Assembly: GCA_030998225.1 (NCBI GenBank)
Contig: JAPYXD010000553.1
Coordinates: 6,448,001-6,512,000, forward strand
Reading direction: 5' to 3'
Length of the DNA: 64,000 bases
Source: Diplolepis rosae
Taxonomy: Eukaryota; Arthropoda; Insecta; Hymenoptera; Diplolepididae
Below, in pieces: positions 49,350-61,993 of the stretch. The notes below the pieces were generated by a model. It was not told where the DNA came from. It searched no databases and saw only the letters and a program-made list of their open reading frames with translations. Position 1 is the first letter of the stretch; every line of letters starts with the position of its first letter. Position numbers and translations under genes: made by a program.

Positions 49350-51540
49350 TCGCGCATTACTTGATCACCTTATTTAAAGTCAGAGTCCGGAAATCTCGCG
49401 TATTACTTGGCTACTTTATAAAAATTCTTATACCCCTAAGGACTCGCGCATTACATGGCCACCTTACTTAAAGTCAGAGTACGGAAATCTCACGTATTAC
49501 TTGCCCACTTTATAAAAATTCTTACACTCCTAAGAATTCGCGCATTACTTGGTCACCTTACTTAAAGTCAGAGTCCGTAAATTACGCGTATTACTTGCCC
49601 ACTTTATGAAAATTCTTATACTCCTAAGATTTCGCGCATTACTTGGCGACTCTTTTCAGGACAGAGTCCGGAAATCTCGGGAATTAGTTGGCCACTTAAT
49701 AACAAGTCTTATACTCCTAAGAGTTCGGGCATTACTTGTCCACTCTTTTCAGGACAAACTTCGTTTAACTCGCGTATTACGAGGCCATTTATGTTTTTAT
49801 ATCAGTCTTGAGGTCCATTGAACTCGCGCATTACATGGCCACCTTACTTAAAGTCAGAGTCCGGAAATCTCGCGTATTACTTGGCCACCTTACTTAAAGT
49901 CAGAGCCCGGAAATCTCTCTTAATAATTATCCACTTTATAAACATTCTCATACTTCTAAGAATTCGGGCATTACTTGGCCACTCTTTTCAGGACAGAGTC
50001 TGGAAATCTCGCGTATTAGTTGGCCACTTATGTATTTATATCAGTCCTGAGGTCCATTGAACTCGCGCATTACATGGCCACCTTACTTCAAGTCAGAGCC
50101 CGGAAATCTCGCGTTTTATTTGGCCACTTTATAAAAATTCTTATCCTCCTAAGAACTCGCGCATTACTTGGCCACTCTTTTCAGGACAGAATCCGGAATT
50201 CTCGCGTATTAGTTGGCCACTTATGTATTTATATCAGTCCTGAGGTCCATTGAACTCGCGCATTACATGGTCACTTTACTTAAGGTCAGAGTCCGGAAAT
50301 CTCGCGTATTATTTGGCCACTTTATAAAAATTCTTATACTCCTAAGAACTCGCGCATTACTTGTCCACCTTACTTAAAGTCACAGTACGGAAATCTCGGG
50401 TATTATTTGGCCACTTTATGAAAATTATTATACTCCTAAGAATTCGCGCATTACTTGGCCACTCTTTTCAGGACAGAGTCCGGAATTCTCGCGTATTAGT
50501 TGGCAACTTATGTATTTATATCAGTCCTGAGGTCCATTGAACTCGCGCATTACATGTCCCCCTTACTTAAAGTCAGAGTACGGAAATCTCGCGTATTACT
50601 TGGCCACCTTACTTCAAGTCAGAGCCCGGAAATCTCGCGTATTATTTGGCCACTTTATAAAAATTCTTATACTCCTAAGAACTCGCGCATTACTTGGCCA
50701 CCTTACTTAAAGTCAGAGTCCGCAACTCACGCGTATTTGTTGGCCACTTTATAATAATTCTTATACTCCTAAGAATTCGCGCATTACTTGGCGACTCTTT
50801 TCAGGACAGAGTCCGGAAATCTAGCGTATTAGTTGGCCACTTATGTATTTATATCAGTCCTGAGGTCCATTGAACTCGCGCATTACATGGCCACCTTAAT
50901 TAAAGTCAGAGTACGGATATCTCGCGTATTACTTGGCCACCTTACTTCAAGTCAGAGCCCGGAAATCTCGCGTATTATTTGGCCACTTTATAAAAATTCT
51001 TATACTCCTAAGAACTCGCGCATTACTTGGCCACCTTACTTAAAGTCAGAGTCCGCAAATCTCGCGTATTTGTTGGCCACTTTATAACAATTCTTATACT
51101 CCTAAGAATTCGCGCATTACTTGGCGACTCTTTTCAGGACAGAGTCCGGAAATCTCGCATATTAGTAGGCCACTTAATAACAAGTCTTATACTCCTAAGT
51201 GTTCGCGCATTACTTGCCCACTCTTTTCAGGACAAACTTCATTTAACTCGCGTATTACGAGGCCACTTATGTTTTTATATCAGTCCTGAGGTCCATTGAA
51301 CTCGCGCATTACATGGCCACCTTACTTAAAGTCAGAGTCCGGAAATCTCGCGTATTACTTGGCCACCTTACTTCAAGTCAGAGTCCGGAAATCTCGCGTA
51401 TTATTTCTCCACTTTATAAAAATTCTTATACTCCTAAGAATTCACGCATTACTTGGCCACTCTTTTCAGGACAAACTCCCTTTAACTCGCGTTTTACTTG
51501 GCAACTTATGTATTTATATCAGTCCTGTGGTCCATTGAAC
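48872..51540 (+). repeat. Large duplication, left copy
   Basis: Blocks of 285, 193, 474, 239, 193, 287, 333, 426 and 239 bp. The partner starts at 53411, offset 4539 bp at the left end and 3967 bp at the right end. The difference of 572 bp equals the 239 and 333 bp blocks that the partner lacks. Confidence 0.83.
49916..49963 (+). repeat. b monomer with a degraded head
   Basis: The head reads TCTCTTAATAATTATCCAC instead of TCGCGTATTAYTTGKCCAC, and the tail has AACATTCTCATACTTC. The 48 bp length is kept. It is one of few monomers that have lost the CGCG core; a second is the d monomer near 54309 (TCGCTTTTTAGTTTGC). Confidence 0.8.
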
Positions 51541-52645
51541 TCGCGCATTACTTGATTACATTTCTTAAAGGCAGAGTCCGGAAATCTCGCGTATTACTTG
51601 GCCACTTTATGAAAGTTAATATACTCCTAAGAATTCGCGCAATACTTGCCCACTCTTTTCAGGACAAACTTCATTTAACTCGCGTATTACGAGGCCACTT
51701 ATGTTTTTATATCAGTCCTGAGGTCCATTGAACTCGCGCATTACATGGCCACCTTACTTCAAGTCAGAGTACGGAAATCTCGCGTATTACTTGGCCACTT
51801 TATAAAAATTATTATACTCCTAAGAATTCACGCATTACTTGGCGACTCTTTTCAGGACAGACTTCGTTTAACTCGCGTATTACGAGGCCACTTATGTTTT
51901 TATATCAGTCCTGAGGTCCATTGAACTCGCGCATTACATGGCCACCTTACTTAAAGTCAGAGTCCGGAAATCTCGCGTATTACTTGGCCACCTTACTTCA
52001 AGTCAGAGCCCGGAAATCTCGCGTATTATTTGTCCACTTTATAAAAATTCTTATACTCCTAAGAATTCACGCATTACTTGGCGACTCTTTTCAGGACAGA
52101 CTTCGTTTAACTCGCGTATTACGAGGCCACTTATGTTTTTATATCAGTCCTGAGGTCCATTGAACTCGCGCATTACATGGCCACCTAACTTAAAGTCAGA
52201 GACCGGAAATCTCGCGTATTACTTGGCCACTTTATAAAAATTCTTATACTCCTAAGAATTCACGCATTACTTGGCGACTCTTTTCAGGACAGACTTCGTT
52301 TAACTCGCGTATTACGAGGCCACTTATGTATTTATATCAGTCCTGAGGTCCATTGAACTCGCGCATTACTTGATCACCTTATTTAAAGTCAGAGTCCGGA
52401 AATCTCGCGTATTACTTGGCCACTTTATAAAAATTCTTATACTCCTAAGAATTCGCGCATTACCTGCCCACCATACTAAAAGTCCGAGTCCGGAAATCTC
52501 GCGTATTACTTGTCCACTTTATGAAAGTTCTTATACTCCTAAGAATTCGCGCATTACTTGGCCACTCATTTCATGACAGACTTCGTTTAACTCGCGTATT
52601 ACGTGGACACTTATATACTTATATCAGTCCTGAGGTCCATTGAAC

Positions 52646-53888
52646 TCGCGCATTACTTGGCCACCTTACTTAAAGTCAGAGTCCGCAAATCTCGCGTATT
52701 TGTTGGCCACATAATAGGATTCTTATACTCCTAAGAATTCGCGCATTACTTGGCGACTCTTTTCAGGACAGAGTCCGGAAATCTAGCGTATTAGTTGGCC
52801 ACTTAATAACAAGTCTTATACTCCTAAGAGTACGCGCATTACTTGTCCACTCTTTTCAGGACAAACTTCGTTTATCTCGCGTATTACGAGGCCACTTATG
52901 TTTTTATATCAGTCCTGAGGTCCATTGAACTCGCGCATTACATGGCCACCTTACTTAAAGTCAGAGTCCGGAAATCTCGCGTATTACTTGGCCACTTTAT
53001 GAAAATTCTTATACTCCTAAGAATTCACGCATTACCTGGCGACTCTTTTCAGGACACACTTAGTTTAACTCGCGTATTACGAGGCCACTTATGTTTTTAT
53101 ATCAGTCCTGAGGTCCATTGAACTCGCGCATTACTTGATCACCTTATTTAAAGTCAGGGTCCGGAAATCTCGCGTATTACTTGGCTACTTTATAAAAATT
53201 CTTATACCCCTAAGGACTCGCGCATTACATGGCCACCTTACTTAAAGTCAGAGTCCGGAAATCTCGCGTATTACTTGCCCACTTTATGAAAGTTCTTATA
53301 CTCCTAAGAATTCGCGCATTACTTGGCCACTCTTTTCAGGACAGACTTCGTTTAACTCGCGTATTACGAGGTCACTTATATACTTATATCAGTCCTGAGG
53401 TCCATTGAACTCGCGCATTACTTGGCCACCTTACTTAAAGTCAGAGTCCGCAAATCTCGCGTATTTGTTGGCCACATAATAGGATTCTTATACTCCTAAG
53501 AATTCGCGCATTACTTGGCGACTCTTTTCAGGACAGAGTCCGGAAATCTCGCGTATTAGTAGGCCACTTAATAACAAGTCTTATACTCCTAAGAGTTCGC
53601 GCATTACTTGTCCACTCTTTTCAGAACAAACTTCGTTTAACTCGCGTATTACGAGGCCACATATGTTTTTATATCAGTCCTGAGGACCATTGAACTCGCG
53701 CATTACATGGCCACCTTACTTAAAGTCAGAGTCCGGAAATCTCGCGTATTACTTGGCCACTTTATAAAAATTCTTATACTCCTAAGAATTCACGCATTAC
53801 CTGGCGACTCTTTTCAGGACAGACTTAGTTTAACACGCGTATTACGATGACACATAAGTTTTTATATCATTCCTGAGGTCCATTGAAC
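52646..53888 (+). repeat. Second array of the 763-type unit (1.6 copies)
   Basis: Blocks of 285, 193 and 287 bp (765 bp) at 52646-53410, then 285 and 193 bp. It has the same ATAGGATTC monomers (near 52715 and 53472) and CCCCTAAGGAC variants as 47346-49349. The d monomer at 53835-53888 is degraded (CGATGACACATAAG). Confidence 0.84.
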
Positions 53889-55507
53889 TCGCGCATTACT
53901 TGATCACCTTATTTAAAGTCAGAGTCCGGAAATCTCGCGTATTACTTGGCTACTTTATAAAAATTCTTATACCCCTAAGGACTCGCGCATTACTTGGCCA
54001 CCTTACTTAAAGTCAGAGTACGGAAAACTCACGTATTACTTGCCCACTTTATAAAAATTCTTACACTCCTAAGAATTCGCGCATTACTTGGTCACCTTAC
54101 TTAAAGTCAGAGTCCGTAAATTACGCGTATTACTTGCCCACTTTATGAAAATTCTTATACTCCTAAGATTTCGCGCATTACTTGGCGACTCTTTTCAGGA
54201 CAGAGTCCGGAAATCTCGGGAATTAGTTGGCCACTTAATAACAAGTCTTATACTCCTAAGAATTCACGCATTACTTGGCGACTCTTTTCAGGACAGAGTC
54301 CGTTAATCTCGCTTTTTAGTTTGCAACTTATGTATTTATATCAGTCCTGAGGTCCATTGAACTCGCGCATTACATGGCCACCTTACTTCAAGTCAGAGCC
54401 CGGAAATCTCTCGTTTTAGTTGTCCACTTTATAAAAATTCTTATACTCCTAAGAATTCGCGCATTACTTGGCCACTCTTTTCAGGACAGAGTCCGGAAAT
54501 CTCGCGTATTAGTTGGCAACTTATATATTTATATCAGTCCTGAGGTCCATTGAACTCGCGCATTACTTGGCCACCTTACTTAAAGTCAGAGCCCGGAAAT
54601 CTCGCGTATTCTTTGGCCACTTTATAAAAATTCTTACACTCCTAAGAACTCGCGCATTACTTGGCCACCTTACTTAAAGTCACAGTACGGAAATCTCGGG
54701 TATTATTTGGCCACTTTATAAAAATTATTATACTCCTAAGAATTCGCGCATTACTTGGCCACTCTTTTCAGGACAGAGTCCGGAAATCTCGCGTATTAGT
54801 TGGCAACTTATGTTTTAATATCAGTCCTAAGTTCCATTGAACTCGCGCATTACATGTACCCCTTACTTAAAGTCAGAGTCCGGAAATCTCGCGTATTACT
54901 TGGCCACTTTACTTCAAGACAGAGCCCGGAAATCTCGGGAATTATTTGGCCACTTTATAAAAATTCTTATACTCCTAAGAACTCGCGCATTACATGGCCA
55001 CCTTACTTAAAGTCAGAGTCCGCAAATCTCGCGTATTTGTTGGCCACTTTATAACAATTCTTATACTCCTAAGAATTCGCGCATTACTTGGCGACTCTTT
55101 TCAGGACAGAGTCCGGAAATCTCGCATATTAGTAGGCCACTTAATAACAAGTCTTATACTCCTAAGTGTTCGCGCATTACTTGCCCACTCTTTTCAGGAC
55201 AAACTTCATTTAACTCGCGTATTACGAGGCCACATATGTTTTTATATCAGTCCTGAGGTCCATTGAACTCGCGCATTACATGGCCATCTTACTTAAAGTC
55301 AGAGTCCGGAAATCTCGCGTATTACTTGGCCACCTTACTTCAAGTCAGAGCCCGGAAATCTCGCGTATTATTTGACCACTTTATAAAAATTCTTATACTC
55401 CTAAGAATTCACGCATTACTTGGCCACTCTTTTCAGGACAAACTCCCTTTAACTCGCGTTTTACTTGGCAACTTATGTATTTATATCAGTCCTGTGGTCC
55501 ATTGAAC
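53411..55507 (+). repeat. Large duplication, right copy (572 bp shorter)
   Basis: Blocks of 285, 193, 474, 193, 287, 426 and 239 bp. Shared rare variants link it to 48872-51540: GTCCGTAAATTACGCG, CACAGTACGG followed by TCGGGTATTATTTGG, and TTACATGTMCCCCTT. The block at 54843 starts like the block at 50543 and ends like the block at 50876, so the 333 bp difference arose by an in-register fusion. Confidence 0.82.
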
Positions 55508-57961
55508 TCGCGCATTACTTGATTACATTTCTTAAAGGCAGAGTCCGGAAATCTCGCGTATTACTTGGCCACTTTATGAAAGTTCTTATACTCCTAAGAA
55601 TTCGCGCATTACTTGGCCACTTTTTTCAGGACAGACTTCGTTTAACTCGCGTATTACGAGGCCACTTATGTTTTTATATCAGTCCTGAGGTCCATTGAAC
55701 TCGCGCATTACATGGCCACCTTACTTAAAGTCAGAGTCCGGAAATCTCGCGTATTACTTGGCCACTTTATGAAAGTTCTTATACTCCTAAGACTTCTCGC
55801 ATTACTTGTCCACTCTTTTCAGGACAAACTTCGTTTAACTCGCGTATTACGAGGCCACTTATGTTTTTATATCAGTCCTGAGGTCCATTGAACTCGCGCA
55901 TTACTTGATTACATTTCTTAAAGGCAGAGTCCGGAAATCTCGCGTATTACTTGGCCACTTTATAAAAATTAATATACTCCTAAGAATTCGCGCAATACTT
56001 GGCCACTCTTTTAAGGACAAACTTCGATTAACTCGCGTATTACGAGGCCACTTATGTTTTTATATCAGTCCTGAGGTCCATTGAACTCGCGCATTACATG
56101 GCCATCTTACTTAAAGTCAGAGTCCGGAAATCTCGCGTATTACTTGGCCACCTTACTTCAAGTCAGAGCCCGGAAATCTCGCGTATTATTTGTCCACTTT
56201 ATAAAAATTCTTATACTCCTAAGAACTCGCGCATTACTTGGCCACCTTACTTAAAGTCAGATAACGGAAATCTCGCGTATTACTTGGCCACTTTATAAAA
56301 ATTCTTATACTTCTAAGAATTCACGCATTACTTGGCGACTCTTTTCAGGACAGACTTCGTTTAACTCGCGTATTACGAGGCCACTTATGTTTTTATATCA
56401 GTCCTGAGGTCCATTGAACTCGCGCATTACATGGCCACCTTACTTAAAGTCAGAGTCCGCAAATCTCGCGTATTTGTTGGCCACTTTATAACAATTCTTA
56501 TACTCCTAAGATTTCGCGCATTACTTGGCGACCCTTTTCAGAACAGAGTCCGGAAATCTCGCGTATTAGTAGGCCACTTTATAAAAATTCTTATACTCCT
56601 AAGAATTCACGCATTACCTGGCGACTCTTTTCAGGACAGACTTCGTTTAACTCGCGTATTACGAGGCCACTTATGTTTTTATATCAGTCCTGAGGTCCAT
56701 TGAACTCGCGCATTACTTGATCACCTTACTTAAAGTCAGAGTACGGAAAACTCACGTATTACTTGCCCACTTTATAAAAATTCTTACACTCCTAAGAATT
56801 CGCGCATTACTTGGTCACCTTACTTAAAGTCAGAGTCCGTAAATTACGCGTATTACTTGCCCACTTTATGAAAATTCTTATACTCCTAAGACTTCGCGCA
56901 TTACTTGGACACTCTTTTCAGGACAAACTTCGTTTAACTCGCGTATTACGAGGCCACTTATATATTTATATCAGTCCTGAGGTCCATTGAACTCGCGCAT
57001 TACTTGGCCACCTTACTTAAAGTCAGAGTCCGCAAATCTCGCGTATTACTTGCCCACTTTATAAAAATTCTTACACTCCTAAGAATTCGCGCATTACTTG
57101 GTCACCTTACTTAAAGTCAGAGTCCGGAAATCTCGCGCATTACTTGGCCACTTTATAAAAATTCTTATACTCCTAAGAATTCACGCATTACTTGGCGACT
57201 CTTTTCAGGACAGACTTCGTTTAACTCGCGTATTACGAGGCCACTTATGTTTTAATATCAGTCCTGAGTTCCATTAAGTCAGAGTCCGGAATTCTCGCGT
57301 ATTACTTGCCCACTTTATAAAAATTCTTAACCTCCTAAGAATTCGCGCATTACTTGGTCACCTTACTTAAAGTCAGAGTACGGAAATCTCGCAAATTACT
57401 TGGCCACCTTACTTAAAGTCAGAGTACGGAAATCTCGCGTATTACTTGGCCACTTTATAAAAATTAATATACTCCTAAGAATTCGCGCAATACTTGGCCA
57501 CTCTTTTAAGGACAAACTTCGATTAACTCGCGTATTACGAGGCCACTTATGTTTTTATATCAGTCCTGAGGTCCATTGAACTCGCGCATTACTTGATCAC
57601 CTTACTTAAAGTCAGAGTACGGAAATCTCACGTATTACTTGCCCACTTTATAAAAATTCTTACACTCCTAAGAATTCGCGCATTACTTGGTCACCTTACT
57701 TAAAGTCAGAGTCCGGAAATCTCGCGAATTATTTGGCCACTTTATGAAAATTCTTATACTCCTAAGAATTCGCGCATTACTTGGCGACACTTTTCAGGAC
57801 AGAGTCCGGAAATCTCGCGAATTAGTTGGCCACTTAATAACAAGTCTTATACTCCTAAGAGTTCGCGCATTACTTGTCCACTCTTTTCAGGACAAACTTC
57901 GTTTAACTCGCGTATTACGAGGCCACTTATGTTTTTATATCAGTCCTGAGGTCCATTGAAC
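55269..57961 (+). repeat. 2693 bp unit, copy 1
   Basis: Blocks of 239, 193, 193, 193, 333, 286, 287, 589 and 380 bp. The 589 bp stretch is two blocks fused by a 31 bp deletion (see 57241-57290). The copies are alike through most of the unit but differ in the last 380 bp, where copy 1 has c-prime/b-prime-type monomers and copy 2 has the AATTAATATACTCC form. Confidence 0.88.
57241..57290 (+). other. 31 bp deletion joining monomers d and a
   Basis: The d tail here reads GAGTTCCATT and runs straight into AAGTCAGAGTCCGGAATTC, the second half of an a monomer. The end of d and the head of a are missing, 31 bp by block arithmetic (589 = 287 + 333 - 31). The partner at 59961-59980 reads GTTCCATTGAGTCAGAG, with one different base at the join. 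It is the only place where I saw a head lost outright. Confidence 0.85.
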
Positions 57962-60654
57962 TCGCGCATTACATGGCCACCTTACTTAAAGTCAGAGTCC
58001 GGAAATCTCGCGTATTACTTGGCCACCTTACTTCAAGTCAGAGCCCGGAAATCTCGCGTATTATTTGTCCACTTTATAAAAATTCTTATACTCCTAAGAA
58101 TTCACGCATTACTTGGCCACTCTTTTCAGGACAAACTCCCTTTAACTCGCGTTTTACTTGGCAACTTATGTATTTATATCAGTCCTGAGGTCCATTGAAC
58201 TCGCGCATTACTTGATTACATTTCTTAAAGGCAGAGTCCGGAAATCTCGCGTATTACTTGGCCACTTTATAAAAATTAATATACTCCTAAGAATTCGCGC
58301 AATACTTGGCCACTCTTTTAAGGACAAACTTCGATTAACTCGCGTATTACGAGGCCACTTATGTTTTTATATCAGTCCTGAGGTCCATTGAACTCGCGCA
58401 TTACATGGCCACCTTACTTAAAGTCAGAGTCCGGAAATCTCGCGTATTACTTGGACACTTTATGAAAGTTCTTATACTCCTAAGAATTCGCGCATTACTT
58501 GGCCACTCTTTTCAGGACAAACTTCGTTTAACTCGCGTATTACGAGGCCACTTATGTTTTTATATCAGTCCTGAGGTCCATTGAACTCGCGCATTACTTG
58601 ATTACATTTCTTAAAGGCAGAGTCCGGAAATCTCGCGTATTACTTGGCCACTTTATAAAAATTAATATACTCCTAAGAATTCGCGCAATACTTGGCCACT
58701 CTTTTAAGGACAAACTTCGATTAACTCGCGTATTACGAGGCCACTTATGTTTTTATATCAGTCCTGAGGTCCATTGAACTCGCGCATTACATGGCCACAT
58801 TACTTAAAGTCAGAGTCCGGAAATCTCGCGTATTACTTGGCCACCTTACTTCAAGTCAGAGCCCGGAAATCTCGCGTATTATTTGACCCCTTTATAAAAA
58901 TTCTTATACTCCTAAGAATTCGCGCATTACTTGGCCACCTTACTTAAAGTCAGATAACGGAAATCTCGCGTATTACTTGGCCACTTTATAAAAATTCTTA
59001 TACTTCTAAGAATTCACGCATTACTTGGCGACTCTTTTCAGGACAGACTTCGTTTAACTCGCGTATTACGAGGCCACTTATGTTTTTATATCAGTCCTGA
59101 GGTCCATTGAACTCGCGCATTACATGGCCACCTTACTTAAAGTCAGAGTCCGCAAATCTCGCGTATTTGTTGGCCACTTTATAACAATTCTTATACTCCT
59201 AAGATTTCGCGCATTACTTGGCGACCCTTTTCAGAACAGAGTCCGGAAATCTCGCGTATTAGTAGGCCACTTTATAAAAATTCTTATACTCCTAAGAATT
59301 CACGCATTACCTGGCGACTCTTTTCAGGACAGACTTCGTTTAACTCGCGTATTACGAGGCCACTTATGTTTTTATATCAGTCCTGAGGTCCATTGAACTC
59401 GCGCATTACTTGATCACCTTACTTAAAGTCAGAGTACGGAAAACTCACGTATTACTTGCCCACTTTATAAAAATTCTTACACTCCTAAGAATTCGCGCAT
59501 TACTTGGTCACCTTACTTAAAGTCAGAGTCCGTAAATTACGCGTATTACTTGCCCACTTTATGAAAATTCTTATACTCCTAAGAATTCGCGCATTACTTG
59601 GACACTCTTTTCAGGACAAACTTCGTTTAACTCGCGTATTACGAGGCCACTTATATATTTATATCAGTCCTGAGGTCCATTGAACTCGCGCATTACTTGG
59701 CCACCTTACTTAAAGTCAGAGTCCGCAAATCTCGCGTATTACTTGCCCACTTTATAAAAATTCTTACACTCCTAAGAATTCGCGCATTACTTGGTCACCT
59801 TACTTAAAGTCAGAGTCCGGAAATCTCGCGCATTACTTGGCCACTTTATAAAAATTCTTATACTCCTAAGAATTCACGCATTACTTGGCGACTCTTTTCA
59901 GGACAAACTTCGTTTAACTCGCGTATTACGAGGCCACTTATGTTTTAATATCAGTCCTGAGTTCCATTGAGTCAGAGTCCGGAATTCTCGCGTATTACTT
60001 GCCCACTTTATAAAAATTCTTAACCTCCTAAGAATTCGCGCATTACTTGGTCACCTTACTTAGAGTCAGAGTACGGAAATCTCGCAAATTACTTGGCCAC
60101 CTTACTTCAAGTCAGAGTACGGAAATCTCGCGTATTACTTGGCCACTTTATAAAAATTATTATACTCCTAAGAATTCGCGCAATACTTGGCCACTCATTT
60201 AAGGACAAACTTCGATTAACTCGCGTATTACGAGGCCACTTATGTTTTTATATCAGTCCTGAGGTCCATTGAACTCGCGCATTACTTGATCACCTTACTT
60301 AAAGTCAGAGTACGGAAATCTCACGTATTACTTGCCCACTTTATAAAAATTCTTACACTCCTAAGAATTCGCGCATTACTTGGTCACCTTACTTAAAGTC
60401 AGAGTCCGGAAATTTCGCATATTACTTGCCCACTTTATGAAAATTCTTATACTCCTAAGAATTCGCGCATTACTTGGCGACTCTTTTCAGGACAGAGTCC
60501 GGAAATCTCGCGTATTACTTGGCCACTTTATAAAAATTAATATACTCCTAAGAATTCGGGCAATACTTGGCCACTCTTTTAAGGACAAACTTCGATTAAC
60601 TCGCGTATTACGAGGCCACTTATGTTTTTATATCAGTCCTGAGGTCCATTGAAC
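57962..60654 (+). repeat. 2693 bp unit, copy 2
   Basis: Direct tandem copy of 55269-57961 with the same nine block lengths in the same order. It shares the 31 bp deletion near 59968, the GTCCGTAAATTACGCG variant and the double use of TTGATTACATTTC a monomers. The duplication is therefore younger than the deletion. Confidence 0.88.
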
Positions 60655-61221
60655 TCGCGCATTACATGGCCACCTTACTTAAAGTCAGAGTACGGAAATC
60701 TCACGTATTACTTGCCCACTTTATAAAAATTCTTACACTCCTAAGAATTCGCGCATTACTTGGTCACCTTACTTAAAGTCAGAGTCCGGAAATCTTGCGT
60801 ATTACTTGCCCACTTTATGAAAATTCTTATACTCCTAAGAATTCGCGCATTACTTGGCGACACTTTTCAGGACAGAGTCCGGAAATCTCGCGAATTAGTT
60901 GGCCACTTAATAACAAGTCTTATACTCCTAAGAACTCGCGCATTACTTGGTCACCTTACTTAAAGTCAGAGTCCGGAAATCTTGCGTATTACTTGCCCAC
61001 TTTATGAAAATTCTTATACTCCTAAGAATTCGCGCATTACTTGGCGACACTTTTCAGGACAGAGTCCGGAAATCTCGCGAATTAGTTGGCCACTTAATAA
61101 CAAGTCTTATACTCCTAAGAGTTCGCGCATTACTTGTCCACTCTTTTCAGGACAAACTTCGTTTAACTCGCGTATTACGAGGCCACTTATGTTTTTATAT
61201 CAGTCCTGAGGTCCATTGAAC
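60655..61221 (+). repeat. Longest single block (567 bp, 12 monomers)
   Basis: Order a-b-a-b-c-prime-b-prime-a-b-c-prime-b-prime-c-d. The six-monomer part from 60760 is repeated from 60947 (offset 187 bp, that is a-b-c-prime-b-prime), including the variant AATCTTGCGTATTACTTGCCC. A four-monomer tandem duplication inside one block is the simplest reading. Confidence 0.82.
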
Positions 61222-61993
61222 TCGCCCATTACATGGCCACCTAACTTAAAGTCAGAGACCGGAAATCTCGCGTATTACTTGGCCACTTTATAAAAATTCT
61301 TATACTCCTAAAAATTCGCGCATTACTTGGCCACTCTTTTCAGGACAGAGTCCGGAAATCTAGCGTATTAGTTAGCCACTTATGTATTTATATCAGTCCT
61401 GAGGTCCATTGAACTCGCGCATTACATGGCCACCTTACTTAAAGTCAGAGTACGGAAATCTCGCGTATTACTTGGCCACTTTATAACAATTCTTATACTT
61501 CTAAGTATTCGCGCATTACTTGACCACCTTATTTAAAATCAGAGTCCGGAAATCTCGCGTATTACTTGGCAACTTATGTATTTATATCAGTCCTGAGGTC
61601 CATTGAACTCGCGCATTACTTGATTACATTTCTTAAAGGCAGAGTCCGGAAATCTCGCGTATTACTTGGCCACTTTATAAAAATTCTTATACTCCTAAGA
61701 ATTCGCGCATTACTTGTCCACTCTTTTCAGGACAGACTTCAATAACTCGCGTATTACGAGGCCACTTATGTATTCATATCATTTCTGAGGTCCATTGAAC
61801 TCGTGCATTACTTGGTCACTTTACTTAAAGTCAGAGTCCGGAAATATCGCGCATTACTTGGCCACTTTATAAAAATTCTTATACTCCTAAGAATTCACGC
61901 ATTACTTGTCCAATCTTTTCAGGACAAACTTCGTTTAACTCGCGTATTACGAGGCCACTTATGTTTTTATATCAGTCCTGAGGTCCATTGAAC
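61222..61993 (+). repeat. 772 bp segment, right copy
   Basis: Same block order (193, 194, 192, 193) and the same rare variants as 46574-47345. Small differences are visible, for example in the a and b monomers of the block at 61415. It brackets the 14.6 kb between the two copies, after which the sequences part (285 bp block after the left copy, 193 bp block after the right). Confidence 0.85.
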
